Origin: Psychrobacter arcticus 273-4
GTDB taxonomy: Bacteria > Pseudomonadota > Gammaproteobacteria > Pseudomonadales > Moraxellaceae
Assembly: GCF_000012305.1 (NCBI RefSeq)
Contig: NC_007204.1
Location: forward strand, 1,488,001 to 1,552,000
Length of the DNA stretch: 64,000 nt
Reading direction: 5' to 3'
Both the position numbers and the translations under genes were made by a program. Positions 48,166-58,536 of the stretch are shown here, in pieces; position 1 is the first letter of the stretch, and each line of letters starts with the position of its first letter. The notes below the pieces were generated by a model. That model was not told where the DNA came from, made no database searches, and saw nothing but the letters and a program-made list of their open reading frames with translations.

Positions 48166-49377
48166 TTACTGCTTATTATCTACCGTATAGTCTTCATAAT
48201 GCTCATCATCGCTCAGCTTCATACCCAAACGCTCGATACGTCTGTCCATCATTTGCCGTGCTAATGCCTGCATGTCTTCAACACGGTCTATCTCATCGAC
48301 AATTTCAAGACCTAAGAGTGTTTCGAACACATCTTCTAGAGTGACTAAGCCTTTGACTTCCCCGTATTCACCGACTGTAATGGCAATATGGATGCGATTT
48401 TTAAGCATTAGCTCGAGCAAATCAAACAATTTCATCTTTGAAAATACGAAGGTGATGTCACGTTTAAACTGCGTCAATGGTCTATCGACAGCATGATTAA
48501 CCTTTGCCAATAGCATGTCTGTTTTTAATACAAAGCCTGTAATATTATCCAAATCGCCATCATAAATCGGTAATCTTGAGAAGGTCAGTTTTGGTCGATC
48601 GACCAGTAACTCTGCAACGGTTTTATTTTCTTCAAAAGCCAACATCACTGAGCGCGGCGTCATAATATCTTCAACTTTAATAGCACCAAATGCCAGCAGG
48701 TTGCGGATGATACGCGATTCCAATGGGTCGATTTGTCCCGCTTCTTCACCAATACTGGCAAGCGCTGCAAACTCACGACGACTAAAGGTTTGTGGTTCTT
48801 TGCCACGTACTAGCAGCTTAGTGAGTTTTTCTGAAATCCAGATTAAGGGATATAGAAGTAAAATAATACCACGTACAAAGTAGGCAACCATGCCGCTGAG
48901 TTGACGCCAGTACATCGTACCCAGGGTTTTTGGAATAATTTCAGATAAGAATAAAATTGCAAGGGTCATAATGGCAGAAAACAGACCAAACCAAGCACTA
49001 CCAAATACAATCGTTGCTTGTGCACCCGCGCCTATCGAGCCAAATGTATGTGCCACTGTATTCAGGGTCAAAATAGCAGCCAAGGATTGATCGATATTAT
49101 CAATCTTTAGGCGTCTTAGCATATGGGCTTTTTTGGGATTGCGCTCTTGAACATCAGCGATATAAGACGGCGTCATCGTCAGGAGTGCTGACTCTGCCAG
49201 TGAACAGATAAATGAGATACCAATGGCAACTACTACATATAGTATGAGCAGCAATACGCTGCTTGTACTTGGGTCCGCTACTCCTTCAGCTGCCCAAACC
49301 GTTTGCGGTAGCAGCAGTGTTATCCATACAGATAACGCCAACAATGATTTGATACTCAAGCGAGTATCGCCACGCAT
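48166..49377 (-). CDS. CNNM-domain (DUF21) and CBS-pair membrane protein, hemolysin-C family
   Basis: An integral membrane protein with about four transmembrane helices (LLILYVVVAIGISFICSLAE, the CNNM start, then the FGLFSAIMTLAILFLSE- and IILLLYPLIWISEK-type segments), followed by two CBS domains (VEDIMTPRSVMLAFEE and IHIAITVGEYGEVKGLVTLEDVFE), the family proposed to export Mg or Co ions. The C-terminal CorC/HlyC transporter-associated domain is not evident: the protein ends about 50 residues after the CBS pair. The frame extends to 49587, but the ATG at 49377 is preferred; the first 70 residues look non-coding. No good SD; start uncertain. Confidence 0.82.
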   Translation of the reverse strand: MRGDTRLSIKSLLALSVWITLLLPQTVWAAEGVADPSTSSVLLLILYVVVAIGISFICSLAESALLTMTPSYIADVQERNPKKAHMLRRLKIDNIDQSLAAILTLNTVAHTFGSIGAGAQATIVFGSAWFGLFSAIMTLAILFLSEIIPKTLGTMYWRQLSGMVAYFVRGIILLLYPLIWISEKLTKLLVRGKEPQTFSRREFAALASIGEEAGQIDPLESRIIRNLLAFGAIKVEDIMTPRSVMLAFEENKTVAELLVDRPKLTFSRLPIYDGDLDNITGFVLKTDMLLAKVNHAVDRPLTQFKRDITFVFSKMKLFDLLELMLKNRIHIAITVGEYGEVKGLVTLEDVFETLLGLEIVDEIDRVEDMQALARQMMDRRIERLGMKLSDDEHYEDYTVDNKQ

Positions 49378-49958
49378 CGTCGGGGGAGGTTTGGCAGAGG
49401 CGTCTTTACGACAAGCACGCGAACGATGTAAACGAGGTACAGACACAAAAGAGGTGAACAAGTTAGGTAACCTAAATAAAGAAGAAAAAGGAAGTAAAAA
49501 GAAGTCACAATATATCATGAGCAGAGGCAAGCAGATAGAAAATATTATCTGATATGGTCTGGATTTTTGATATATAAATGAGCACATATCGCTCAGTACA
49601 GTTGATTAAATTTTACTGTAAAGACTGATGACTATTCGCTTTCAATAGTAGCATTGATGCGCTTATTTCACAATAAATCGCTATATATTTCAATAATCAC
49701 GATACATTTGAGAATGGGAGAAATCTTGATTTTCCTTGCTAGCATAGTACCTATTTAATATTAGGCTTGTTTTATAAGTTAATAGATTCTATATAGTATA
49801 GACAGTTTAAAAAGGAAGATAGGCAAAATAGTGTGCTATCAACGTGACTTTGGGTTAAGAAAAATATACCCAGCTTATGATTAACAGTTACCAAGTCTGG
49901 TATTTTTTGCTACTATGCGTCTAAATTAATTATTATCTATAACTTGTCGAGAGAAACT
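49378..49958. other. Spacer upstream of yajC and the CNNM gene
   Basis: About 580 bp between divergent genes; the first 210 bp may be coding if the upstream start of the CNNM gene is used. No other gene recognised. Confidence 0.4.
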
Positions 49959-50285
49959 ATGTTGTTATTTATTCAAGCTGCTCATGCTGCTGAAACTGCC
50001 GGAGCTACATCACTGTTGGGTCAAATCTTGTTGCCAGTTGCTTTTTTTGCTATTTTTTACTTTTTGGTCATTCGTCCACAATCAAAACGTACTAAAGAGC
50101 ATCGCGCTATGGTAAGCGCTTTAACAGTCGGCAGTGAAATCATATTTGCTGGTGGTTTGATGGGTCGTATCAAACATTTGGAAGGCGATTATGCGGTTGT
50201 AAGCTTAAATAATAATACAGATATCAAGGTACAACGTGCTTCTGTTATTTCAGTATTGCCGGCTGGTACTATCGAAAGCGTTTAA
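49959..50285 (+). CDS. yajC: Sec translocon accessory subunit YajC
   Basis: YajC is a small inner-membrane protein that forms the SecDF-YajC complex helping protein export. It has one transmembrane helix (LGQILLPVAFFAIFYFLVIRP) followed by the conserved cytosolic part (QSKRTKEHRAMVSALTVGSEI, GGLMGRIKHLEGDYAVVSL). The frame opens at a TTG at 49944, but the ATG at 49959 (MLLFIQAAHAAE, preceded by GAGAG) is preferred. 108 residues is typical (110). First gene of yajC-secD-secF, though a terminator lies before secD. Confidence 0.96.
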   Translation: MLLFIQAAHAAETAGATSLLGQILLPVAFFAIFYFLVIRPQSKRTKEHRAMVSALTVGSEIIFAGGLMGRIKHLEGDYAVVSLNNNTDIKVQRASVISVLPAGTIESV

Positions 50286-50386
50286 TCGTTACTCATAATT
50301 GTGACCATTGATCACTGGAATAATGGCTTGTCGGATAATGACTTACCATTACTATTTCAGTATCAATTAATAGTTGTAATGATTAT

Positions 50387-50418
50387 AAAATGACCGTACA
50401 TTATTTACGGTCATTTTT
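50387..50418 (+). terminator. Terminator after yajC
   Basis: AAAATGACCGTA/TACGGTCATTTTT around a 7-nt loop. It separates yajC from secD, so secDF probably has its own promoter or depends on read-through. Confidence 0.85.
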
Positions 50419-50433
50419 CGTTTGATGCTTTAC

Positions 50434-50574
50434 TATGGTTCGTACATTTTAAAAAAGAATACAGTGCTGCTGCGATGAATTTTTCGATGCCGCTAGAGTG
50501 CATAGTAAGCGAAGAAAATTTATCCCAGCAAAACGCAGCTCTATTTGTAGTTCTTTTATTCTGAACTGACTATA
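50434..50574 (-). repeat. Degenerate copy I of the 138-bp repeat
   Basis: About 141 bp from TATGG to CTATA, reverse orientation. The arms TGAATTTTTCGATGCC and GAAAATTTATCCCAGCA are clearly related to those of the other copies, but the central block is diverged. Located between yajC and secD. Confidence 0.55.
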
Positions 50575-50714
50575 TCATCGCGGATGATCACAGTGGTGCA
50601 CTATCATGGCTGCTATAGCGGCTGAATAAGTACCTCACCATTGTTATCGCTAACTTCCCATCTGCTAACTTGTGGCCTGCGTCGCCAGTAGTTTATCAAC
50701 TTAAAGAAGTGATT

Positions 50715-52592
50715 ATGCAATATCCCGCTTGGAAATACCTACTCATCACCGTCGTACTAATCATTGCCGGTCTATACGCTGCTCCTAACTTATATCCTGA
50801 CGAACCTGCCGTACAGATTACCAGTGCCGCAGCAGGCACACAGTTGTCTGATGGCATCTTGACTCAGTCGCAAGATTTGTTGAAAGAAGCTGGCTTGAAC
50901 TACCATGATGGTACGTTTAAAGGCAACAGTGCATTAGTACGTCTTGATAACCCAGTCGATCAGCTCAAGGCTCAGGAAGTATTGAGAAAGAACTTGGGCG
51001 ATAACTATGTGGTCGCACTGAACTTAGCGCAGACAACGCCGCAATGGTTGCGTGATATCGGCGCAAAGCCCATGAAACTTGGTCTTGATTTGCGTGGTGG
51101 TGTCCGTTTTGTGTTAGAAGTTGACATGGATAAGGCACTCGAACAACGTCTGACCAGTGCCAGTCGTGATATTCGACGAGATCTAAGAGCTGAGCGTATT
51201 GCTGTTAAAGGTATCAAAAACGACAAGCGCACTGTGGTATTGCATTTTTCTGATACAGACAATCGTAACCGTGCACAAAACGTGTTGCAAAGCTCAATAG
51301 GTAATACTTTTACGCTGCAATCTTCTATCGATGAGCAAGGTCCTGCGCTAATTTTGGCGTATAACGATGCCACTTTAGATGAAATCAATAGCTATGCGGT
51401 CAATCAGAACCTGAATACCCTACGCAATCGTATTGCTGAACTTGGGGTAACAGAAGCCTTGGTACAATCACAAGGTGCTAGCCGTATCGTCGTTGAGCTG
51501 CCAGGTGTACAAGATACGGCTGAGGCAAAACGTGTCCTTGGTCGTACAGCCAACCTTGAGTTCCGTATGGTCGCTGAAGGTGCCGAAAATTATACGGGCG
51601 GTATACCCCCTGCCGGCACTGAAGCTTTCCCATTTGAAACGCTTGATGGTCCGCCCGTATTGCTAGAGCGTCAAGCGATCGTCACTGGTGATAAAGTCAC
51701 CAATGCTCAGACAGGCATTGATGAAAGTGGCTCACCTGAGGTTAGTATCACCTTAGACAACGCTGGTGGCAAACTGATGCAAAATGCTACCCGTACCGCA
51801 GTTGGCAAACAAATGGCTGTAGTGTTCATTGAAAACAAGCAAAGAGTCACTTATAAAGAAGACTCAGCCACTGGCGAGACCGTCGAAGTACGGACGCCTT
51901 ATGCTGAAACAAAAGTCATTAACCGTGCCAATATCCAAGCAGTCCTTGGCTCATCATTCCGTATTACCGGTCTTGATAGTAGTGCTGAAGCTGCTGAGCT
52001 TGCGCTGTTACTACGCTCAGGCGCATTAGCGGCACCGATGTATTTTGTTGAAGAGCGCACCATTGGTCCATCACTGGGTCAGGAAAATATCGATAAAGGA
52101 TTATTCTCTACGCAGGTAGGTTATTTATTAGTCTTTGCGTTTATGATTATCTTCTATCGCCTGTTTGGTGTGATTGCCAATATTGCTCTAGCAGTGAACG
52201 TTATTATCATCATCTCTATTATGTCCATCTTAGGCTCATCACTGACGCTACCTGGTATCGCTGGTATTGTATTAACCATTGGTATGGCGGTCGATGCCAA
52301 CGTCCTAATTTTTGAGCGTATCCGTGAAGAGCTGGCTAATGGAGTGAGACCGAAATCGGCTATCGTAGCAGGTTTTGATCGTGCTTATAGTAGTATTTTC
52401 GATGCCAATATCACAACATTACTCGTCGCTTTTATCTTATTTTCGATTGGTACGGGTCCGATTAAAGGCTTTGCGATTACTTTAGCAATTGGTATCGTCA
52501 GCTCGCTGTTTACTGCAATTTTGGTAACCCGTGCACTGATACAAATTGCTTATGGTAAGCGTAAATCTATCAAACGTCTGAGCATCGGTTAG
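50715..52592 (+). CDS. secD: Protein translocase subunit SecD
   Basis: SecD uses the proton gradient to pull exported proteins through the Sec channel. An N-terminal transmembrane helix (KYLLITVVLIIAGLYAAPNLYPDEPAVQI region) is followed by the P1 periplasmic domain (LGLDLRGGVRFVLEVD) and a C-terminal six-helix RND bundle with the SecD motif GMAVDANVLIFERIREE. The frame opens at a TTG at 50670; the ATG at 50715 is preferred. 625 residues (E. coli 615). secF follows 9 nt later with its own SD AGGAG. Confidence 0.97.
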   Translation: MQYPAWKYLLITVVLIIAGLYAAPNLYPDEPAVQITSAAAGTQLSDGILTQSQDLLKEAGLNYHDGTFKGNSALVRLDNPVDQLKAQEVLRKNLGDNYVVALNLAQTTPQWLRDIGAKPMKLGLDLRGGVRFVLEVDMDKALEQRLTSASRDIRRDLRAERIAVKGIKNDKRTVVLHFSDTDNRNRAQNVLQSSIGNTFTLQSSIDEQGPALILAYNDATLDEINSYAVNQNLNTLRNRIAELGVTEALVQSQGASRIVVELPGVQDTAEAKRVLGRTANLEFRMVAEGAENYTGGIPPAGTEAFPFETLDGPPVLLERQAIVTGDKVTNAQTGIDESGSPEVSITLDNAGGKLMQNATRTAVGKQMAVVFIENKQRVTYKEDSATGETVEVRTPYAETKVINRANIQAVLGSSFRITGLDSSAEAAELALLLRSGALAAPMYFVEERTIGPSLGQENIDKGLFSTQVGYLLVFAFMIIFYRLFGVIANIALAVNVIIIISIMSILGSSLTLPGIAGIVLTIGMAVDANVLIFERIREELANGVRPKSAIVAGFDRAYSSIFDANITTLLVAFILFSIGTGPIKGFAITLAIGIVSSLFTAILVTRALIQIAYGKRKSIKRLSIG

Positions 52593-52601
52593 GAGAAAAC
52601 T

Positions 52602-53846
52602 ATGGCAATCGATAATAACAACCCTCTAGAACAACAGAACAATCCTGAACCGAACGGCTCAAATAGTGAAGCAAGCACGCGTCGCCGTAAAAAACCGCGT
52701 CGTGATGGCAAAGGTAGTAATACCCAAACCAATAACGCCACTGCTAAGAAATCAGCTGGTAAAACTAAGCGTAGTGGCAAAGGCGCTGATACAGGCAGTC
52801 AAGTACTCGCGACTACTGCTATCGATCCCAACTTGGCACTAGGTGACGCCGCTGATGATGCAGCTGCCTATGCCGAAGGCGGTATCAAAGCCGTCGGTGA
52901 TCAGCGTATTATCCCTTTTATGAAGATAGAAAAGCCAATGGGAATTTTATCAATCATTTTGGTGATTGGTAGTATTATTGCGATTGCAGTCAATGGCTTA
53001 AACCTTGGTCTCGATTTTACCGGCGGCGTGTCAGCAGATGTGCGCTATGAGCAATCTGTCGAGCAGGGTGATGTGGTCAATGCGTTAGCAGATAATGGCT
53101 TTGATGATGCAGTCGTGCAATATCTAGGCACCTCGCAAGAGCTGCTAATACGCTTACCACCTCAATCTGATAACATCGATGGTCTTAACACCAGCCTGAG
53201 CGAAGCTTTAGCGCTACCTAATAACAATGTTGAAATCAGCAATGTTAATATTATCGGTAGTCAAGTGGGTAATGAGGTTTACTTAAGCTCAGTCATGTCG
53301 ATTGTGCTCGCACTAGCATGTATGCTTGGATATGTCGCCCTGCGCTTCCAGTTCAAACTGGCGCTTGGCGCGGTATTGTCCTTGTTCCATGATGCTATCG
53401 TTACCATCGGTGTCTTTGCTTTATTTGGTTTCCCATTCGACTTAACGGTACTAGCAGCTATCTTGGCATTAATTGGTTATTCATTGAACGATACTATCGT
53501 CGTTTATGACCGTATCCGTGAGAACTTCCGCCGTGTTCGTGGTATTAGTCCGCGTCAAACGATTGATTTGTCATTGACAGAGACACTACGTCGTACGATT
53601 ATGACTATCTCAACCGTGCTATTAGTGGTATTAGCAATGCTGTTCCTAGGCGGTGATGGCTTATTCTGGTTCTCAGCTGCGCTATTTATTGGTTTGCTTG
53701 CTGGTACTTATTCATCTACCTATATTGCAAGCTCGATTCCTCTAGCGATGGGTCTGTCACGTGATGACTTTATCGTTAAAGTAAAACCTGAGTTTGAAGA
53801 AGAAATTGTGACTTTCAATGATCCAAAGATGTTTGAACAAGATTGA
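52602..53846 (+). CDS. secF: Protein translocase subunit SecF
   Basis: The partner of SecD, with the family motif LGLDFTGGVSADVRYE, periplasmic domain, and the RND helices with LIGYSLNDTIVVYDRIREN (SecF signature). 414 residues versus 323 in E. coli: the first ~100 residues are an extra cytosolic extension with basic low complexity (STRRRKKPRRDGKGSN) before the first membrane helix. It starts 9 nt after secD with AGGAG 6 nt before the ATG. A terminator follows at 53911. Confidence 0.96.
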   Translation: MAIDNNNPLEQQNNPEPNGSNSEASTRRRKKPRRDGKGSNTQTNNATAKKSAGKTKRSGKGADTGSQVLATTAIDPNLALGDAADDAAAYAEGGIKAVGDQRIIPFMKIEKPMGILSIILVIGSIIAIAVNGLNLGLDFTGGVSADVRYEQSVEQGDVVNALADNGFDDAVVQYLGTSQELLIRLPPQSDNIDGLNTSLSEALALPNNNVEISNVNIIGSQVGNEVYLSSVMSIVLALACMLGYVALRFQFKLALGAVLSLFHDAIVTIGVFALFGFPFDLTVLAAILALIGYSLNDTIVVYDRIRENFRRVRGISPRQTIDLSLTETLRRTIMTISTVLLVVLAMLFLGGDGLFWFSAALFIGLLAGTYSSTYIASSIPLAMGLSRDDFIVKVKPEFEEEIVTFNDPKMFEQD

Positions 53847-53910
53847 TAATGGCACCCCTGCTCACTTAGTAAATTATCTACTGAGTGAGTAGACAATCGT
53901 TATCATGACA

Positions 53911-53938
53911 AAGGCACCTAGACTCTAGGTGCTTTTGT
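53911..53938 (+). terminator. Terminator of secDF
   Basis: Stem GCACCTAG/CTAGGTGC with loop ACT, followed by TTTT. About 65 bp after the secF stop. Confidence 0.8.
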
Positions 53939-54057
53939 TTATGTATGATGGTCAAAATCAAATCAACACCTAAAGAGTTTAGCGCTGCTATAAATTTTTA
54001 TCCTTAACACTACCTATATATGAGCATTCTCAATCTGCCTATCTAAGCGATTTTATT

Positions 54058-55476
54058 ATGTCATCTACCCTACCGCCAAGTGCGATGCCGCCCATTGATA
54101 CTCGTTATGCGCGTATTATCGCTATTGCATTGCCGGTATTACTGGCAAATCTTGCGATGCCACTACAAAGCATCATTGATACGGCAATTATTGGCAATAT
54201 GAATGACACGGCAAAACTTGCTGGTATCGGGCTTGCAGTACAACTACTATCACTATTGCTCGTCAGTTTTAACTTTTTGCAATATGCCTCATCTGGACTT
54301 TCGGCGCAGGCATTAGGACAGCAGGCTAATAAAAACACCGCTCATAGCGACATCCTAAAAAATAATCAAAGTCAGCAATCACCGCTGTTATTAATCTTGC
54401 AACGCGCTTTGGTTTTGGCATTTATTATTGGCACGGTTTTACTACTGGCAAAACCTTGGCTCATTGATATGGGTCTACAAGCGCTCTCCGCCAACCCTAA
54501 TAGCGGTATTGCAGCAAAGACTTATTTAGATGTGCGCTTTTGGGGTGTAATAGCTGAGTTGATGAACTTTGCTTTTATTGGCTGGTTTGCAGGTCAAGGC
54601 AAGACCCGTTATATGCTGTATCAACAAGGTTTTATCGCCATAATTAATATCATTCTGACTCTATTTTTTGTCTTTGGAATGAATATGGGCTTGGTCGGTG
54701 TTGCGTTGGGTACGGCAATAGCTTTTTGGTTAGGTGTGGTATTAGCATTATGGCTTAGTCGTCAGCATCTAAAGATATCTTGGTGGGCGTTATTTACCAC
54801 TGACCCGCAGCATTTTAGCAAGAGTAAGATGCTTAGGCTATTTTCATTAAATAAAGATATTTTTATCCGTACGCTTATCTTAACGCTAAGCTTTGCTTGG
54901 ATTACTCGCCTCTCCGCCCAGAGCGGTGATGTTATATTGGCGGCCAATGCTATTTTATTACAAGTATTGAGTATCTCAGCCTTTGCACTGGACGGGGTGG
55001 CAGTCTCTGCTGAGACGTTAAGCGGACAAGCAGCAGGTCGACGCGATTGGTCACGCTTTCGTATTATTGTTAAACGCACCGGCATCGTGAGCTACGGTCT
55101 TGCCATCTTGCTAAGTGCGATATGGTGGCTTGCAATGCCCACATATTTACAGTTTATGACCAATATCGAATCGGTCTTTACTCTTGCCTACGACTATCAT
55201 CTTTATGCTGTATTACTACCTCTTGTTGGCGTTGGTGCTTATTGGCTAGATGGGATATTTTTTGGTTTAACAGCAGGTAATATTATCCGAAATGCCGCCC
55301 TTATATTAGCAGCTATCTTTTTCCCACTGAGTTGGTTGCTTTATCAACAATGGGGTATGACTGGCATCTGGCTTAGCGTATGGTGCTTATTGTTACTAAG
55401 AATGCTGATACTCGCTGGGTTTTTATACCGTGCTCATCAAACAGGCAGCTATGAAAAACTCCAATTTGACCATTGA
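54058..55476 (+). CDS. MATE-family efflux transporter (DinF-like)
   Basis: An inner-membrane transporter of the MATE fold with about twelve transmembrane helices. Visible are IALPVLLANLAMPLQSIIDTAIIG with the conserved acidic residue in SIIDTAIIG, then LQYASSGLSAQALGQ, and the second half starting RTLILTLSFAWITRLSAQSG and VLSISAFALDGVAVSAETL. The spacing is closer to DinF-type MATE proteins. 472 residues. The substrate cannot be inferred. Its TGA stop falls within a downstream 7-bp tandem repeat. Confidence 0.9.
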   Translation: MSSTLPPSAMPPIDTRYARIIAIALPVLLANLAMPLQSIIDTAIIGNMNDTAKLAGIGLAVQLLSLLLVSFNFLQYASSGLSAQALGQQANKNTAHSDILKNNQSQQSPLLLILQRALVLAFIIGTVLLLAKPWLIDMGLQALSANPNSGIAAKTYLDVRFWGVIAELMNFAFIGWFAGQGKTRYMLYQQGFIAIINIILTLFFVFGMNMGLVGVALGTAIAFWLGVVLALWLSRQHLKISWWALFTTDPQHFSKSKMLRLFSLNKDIFIRTLILTLSFAWITRLSAQSGDVILAANAILLQVLSISAFALDGVAVSAETLSGQAAGRRDWSRFRIIVKRTGIVSYGLAILLSAIWWLAMPTYLQFMTNIESVFTLAYDYHLYAVLLPLVGVGAYWLDGIFFGLTAGNIIRNAALILAAIFFPLSWLLYQQWGMTGIWLSVWCLLLLRMLILAGFLYRAHQTGSYEKLQFDH

Positions 55477-55499
55477 CCATTGACCATTGACCATTGACC
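55466..55499. repeat. 7-bp tandem repeat at the end of the MATE gene, 4.9 copies
   Basis: TTGACCA occurs four times plus a partial fifth. The MATE stop codon (TGA at 55474-55476) lies inside the array. Between the MATE gene and azlC. Confidence 0.9.
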
Positions 55500-55570
55500 G
55501 ATCAGCATCACACTATAAGCCCCTTTTAAAGTTTAATGATAAACAAAAATAGTAAAAACTAGGACGTGAC

Positions 55571-56302
55571 GTGAACACTCAATCAAATGAGATCAATCAA
55601 ACTCAAATACAAGGCTATGACTGGGCAGAAGGCTTTAAAAAAAGCTTACCAGTTGCCATGGGTTATTTGCCAGCGGGTATCGCCTTTGGTGTGCTTGCCC
55701 AAGTTGCTGGTATACCAATATGGGCAACGATTATGCTCAGCGTGGTGTTATATGCAGGCGCGGCGCAATATGCCTGCCTACCGATGCTGAGTGCCGGATT
55801 ACCGATTGGTAGTATTGCTACCAACATTGCAGCGATTAATTTGCGTCATGTCTTTTATGGCATGCCGTTATTACAATATCTACCACAAAACAAAATAGCC
55901 AAAACCTATTGTTTATTTGCCCTCACCGATGAGACTTTTTCGGTGATGACCAGTTTACCGAACGAATCACGGCAATCGTTGATATTACCGGTCAGCATAT
56001 TTAATCAAGGCTGGTGGGTGCTAGCGAGTGCCATTGGCGTTTTGATTGGCAGCGCCCTGAGTGACTTAGTGCCACATTTAGATTTTGCCTTGGTATGTTT
56101 ATTCGCGATTTTGGCGTATGAACAATTTCAAAGCATCAAACGTTATTTCCCTATTGTTATTGCTGTCATTGCGTTGGCTATCGCTTCACTATTTACCAGT
56201 CATTGGTTACTACTGGTGGCAATTACTATTTGTATGATGATGATTTTGGCTCGTGGGTTTTTTACACCATATAGCGTAAAAGGAGACAATAATGATCAGT
56301 AG
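55571..56302 (+). CDS. azlC: AzlC-family branched-chain amino acid exporter subunit
   Basis: This is the large subunit of a two-component branched-chain amino acid exporter. Family features: LPVAMGYLPAGIAFGVLAQVAGIPIW, VVLYAGAAQYACLPMLSAG, NLRHVFYGMPLL and several helices to the C-terminus. 243 residues. Translation starts with GTG (AGGACG upstream). It overlaps azlD by 11 nt, implying coupled synthesis. The substrate is inferred from the AzlCD family. Confidence 0.94.
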   Translation: MNTQSNEINQTQIQGYDWAEGFKKSLPVAMGYLPAGIAFGVLAQVAGIPIWATIMLSVVLYAGAAQYACLPMLSAGLPIGSIATNIAAINLRHVFYGMPLLQYLPQNKIAKTYCLFALTDETFSVMTSLPNESRQSLILPVSIFNQGWWVLASAIGVLIGSALSDLVPHLDFALVCLFAILAYEQFQSIKRYFPIVIAVIALAIASLFTSHWLLLVAITICMMMILARGFFTPYSVKGDNNDQ

Positions 56303-56651
56303 CTATCTGATTATTGCAACCTTTGCTATGGCAGCAGTGACCTTTGTGACGCGTGCCCTACCGGCTTTGATACCCAAAAAACTGCTTGATACGCCGTGGC
56401 TGCATCGATTAAATGAAAGTTTACCGCTATCTGTTATGGTACTGCTGATTTTGACCAGCTTGTCTTATCAAGGTTTATCACAAAACACAAGTATTAACAG
56501 TGCAGAGCTGCATTTATTAATGGCACAAATTGGCGCTTTATTTTTGGTATTGTTTATTTACCACATTAGCCGTCAATTACTAGTCAGTATGGTGGTCGGT
56601 ATCGCTGCGATTAATGGTTTTTTATGGTTTTTTAATGCGTTTTTAATTTAA
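56292..56651 (+). CDS. azlD: AzlD-family branched-chain amino acid exporter subunit
   Basis: The small AzlD partner, 119 residues with about three or four transmembrane helices and the family start TFVTRALPALIPKKLLDTPW. An 11-nt overlap with azlC and an SD AGGAG inside the end of azlC support coupled translation. A bidirectional terminator follows. Confidence 0.93.
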   Translation: MISSYLIIATFAMAAVTFVTRALPALIPKKLLDTPWLHRLNESLPLSVMVLLILTSLSYQGLSQNTSINSAELHLLMAQIGALFLVLFIYHISRQLLVSMVVGIAAINGFLWFFNAFLI

Positions 56652-56684
56652 AGAATCACTCTTAAAACTATATATTTCGACAAT

Positions 56685-56720
56685 AAAAAAGGCTGGATTC
56701 TCAACGAATCCAGCCTTTTT
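56685..56720. terminator. Bidirectional terminator between azlCD and purF
   Basis: AAAAAAGGCTGGATTC/GAATCCAGCCTTTTT around loop TCAAC. Runs of A and T on both sides let it end both convergent transcripts. Confidence 0.9.
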
Positions 56721-56759
56721 CTATATTCAAAACAATTTAGTTATCACTTATTAAGCAAT

Positions 56760-58295
56760 CTAAAGCTCTTCTACCCCCATCATATCTACTGGTGTATCAG
56801 CCACTACTTGTACCCCTTCTTTACCCTTTTTAGCAGTGTCGTTACGCTGCTCTTGCAGATGCTCAAGATACGCTTCGTTGATTTGACCGGTGATATAACA
56901 GCCATTGAATACCGCACAATCAAAGCCTTCAACTTTGCTATGCTTAGTATCTTTTACCGCCTCAATCAAATCATCCAAATCTTGGAAAATTAAACGGTCA
57001 GCGCCAATAATTTCTCGTACCTCTTCAACGCTATGCCCTGATGCGATCAGCTCGCTACGCACTGGCATATCAATACCATAGACGTTTGGATATTTAACCG
57101 GTGGCGATGCACTGGCAAAGAATACTTTACGAGCGCCTGCATCGCGTGCCATTTGGATAATCTCATGGCAAGTGGTACCGCGAACGATAGAATCATCAAC
57201 CAAGAGTACGTTTTTACCTTTAAACTCTAATGGTACCGCACTGAGCTTTTGACGTACTGACTTTTTGCGTTGCTGCTGACCTGGCATAATAAAGGTACGA
57301 CCGATATAGCGGTTTTTCATAAACCCTTCACGATACTTCACATTCATCTTTAGCGCCAGCTCCATCGCTGAGGTGCGCGAGGTATCTGGAATAGGAATGA
57401 CGACATCGATATCATGATCTTCACCCCATTCAGCAAGGATTTTATCAGCCAGTTTTTCGCCCATACGTAAGCGCGATTTGTAGACAGAAATATTATCCAT
57501 AATTGAATCTGGACGGGCAAAATAAACGTATTCAAAGATACATGGCGTATATTCTTTTTGCTCGACGCACTGATGCGTATGCAGTTTATGATCTAGATCA
57601 ATAAAGATAGCTTCGCCAGGCTTAACATCACGCACAATACTAAAACCTGAACCTGTTAAGGCAACCGATTCTGATGCCACCATGTATTCTGTGCCGCCAT
57701 TAGCAGCCATGCGCTTACCAAAGATAAGCGGTCGAATACCATTTGGATCACGGAATGCTAGCAAACCATGACCGGTAATCAGAGCGACCACACCGTAAGC
57801 GCCTTCAACACGACTATAAACCGCTGTGACTGCTTCAAAGATATCAGTAGGCGTTGGATGAGTTTTTCCTAGATTTTGCATCTCATGTGCAAGCACATTG
57901 AGCAATACCTCAGAATCTGAGTCGGTATTTAAATGGCGGCGATCTTCTTGATAAAGCGATTTTGCCAAGCTCTCAGCATTGGTCAAATTACCATTATGTG
58001 CAAGGGTAATACCGTAAGGCGAGTTGACATAAAAAGGCTGTGCTTCAGCACTGCTAGACGTTCCAGCAGTTGGATAACGCACATGTCCGATACCAAATTT
58101 ACCGACCAGCTTTAACATATGGCGACTCATAAAGACGTCACGTACCATGCCGTTTTCTTTACGTAAATATAAACGTCCATCCTGTAAAGTCACAATACCT
58201 GCCGCATCTTGCCCACGGTGCTGCAACATGGTTAAGGCATCATACAAAATTTGGTTGACCGGCTCATGAGCTGCGACCCCAACGACTCCACACAT
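56760..58295 (-). CDS. purF: Amidophosphoribosyltransferase PurF
   Basis: PurF makes phosphoribosylamine from PRPP and glutamine, the first committed step of purine synthesis. The N-terminal nucleophile Cys follows the initiator Met ([12 protein letters not shown]), then HNGNLTN, and the PRPP-binding [17 protein letters not shown] of the phosphoribosyltransferase domain is in the second half. 511 residues (505 in E. coli). Last gene of a pyrD-cvpA-purF run on the minus strand; cvpA is its usual neighbour. Confidence 0.98.
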   Translation of the reverse strand: MCGVVGVAAHEPVNQILYDALTMLQHRGQDAAGIVTLQDGRLYLRKENGMVRDVFMSRHMLKLVGKFGIGHVRYPTAGTSSSAEAQPFYVNSPYGITLAHNGNLTNAESLAKSLYQEDRRHLNTDSDSEVLLNVLAHEMQNLGKTHPTPTDIFEAVTAVYSRVEGAYGVVALITGHGLLAFRDPNGIRPLIFGKRMAANGGTEYMVASESVALTGSGFSIVRDVKPGEAIFIDLDHKLHTHQCVEQKEYTPCIFEYVYFARPDSIMDNISVYKSRLRMGEKLADKILAEWGEDHDIDVVIPIPDTSRTSAMELALKMNVKYREGFMKNRYIGRTFIMPGQQQRKKSVRQKLSAVPLEFKGKNVLLVDDSIVRGTTCHEIIQMARDAGARKVFFASASPPVKYPNVYGIDMPVRSELIASGHSVEEVREIIGADRLIFQDLDDLIEAVKDTKHSKVEGFDCAVFNGCYITGQINEAYLEHLQEQRNDTAKKGKEGVQVVADTPVDMMGVEEL

Positions 58296-58536
58296 AGTTG
58301 TATCCTATTTTGAATTTGAACCACACATTAAAAATACAATAACGGCACCATGACTGACAGAATCGTTTTAGTTTATGACCTGTCACATGCCGCCAAGCTG
58401 ATGATGTTTGCTAAGATTAAAATCTTATTGAGAAGACAATTATCTATAAAACAAACGGTTGATAATTGAGCATTAATAATTGATGAATGCTGTTTTCCGA
58501 ATATTACATGCGGTTGAATAGCCTTTTATTCAACCC

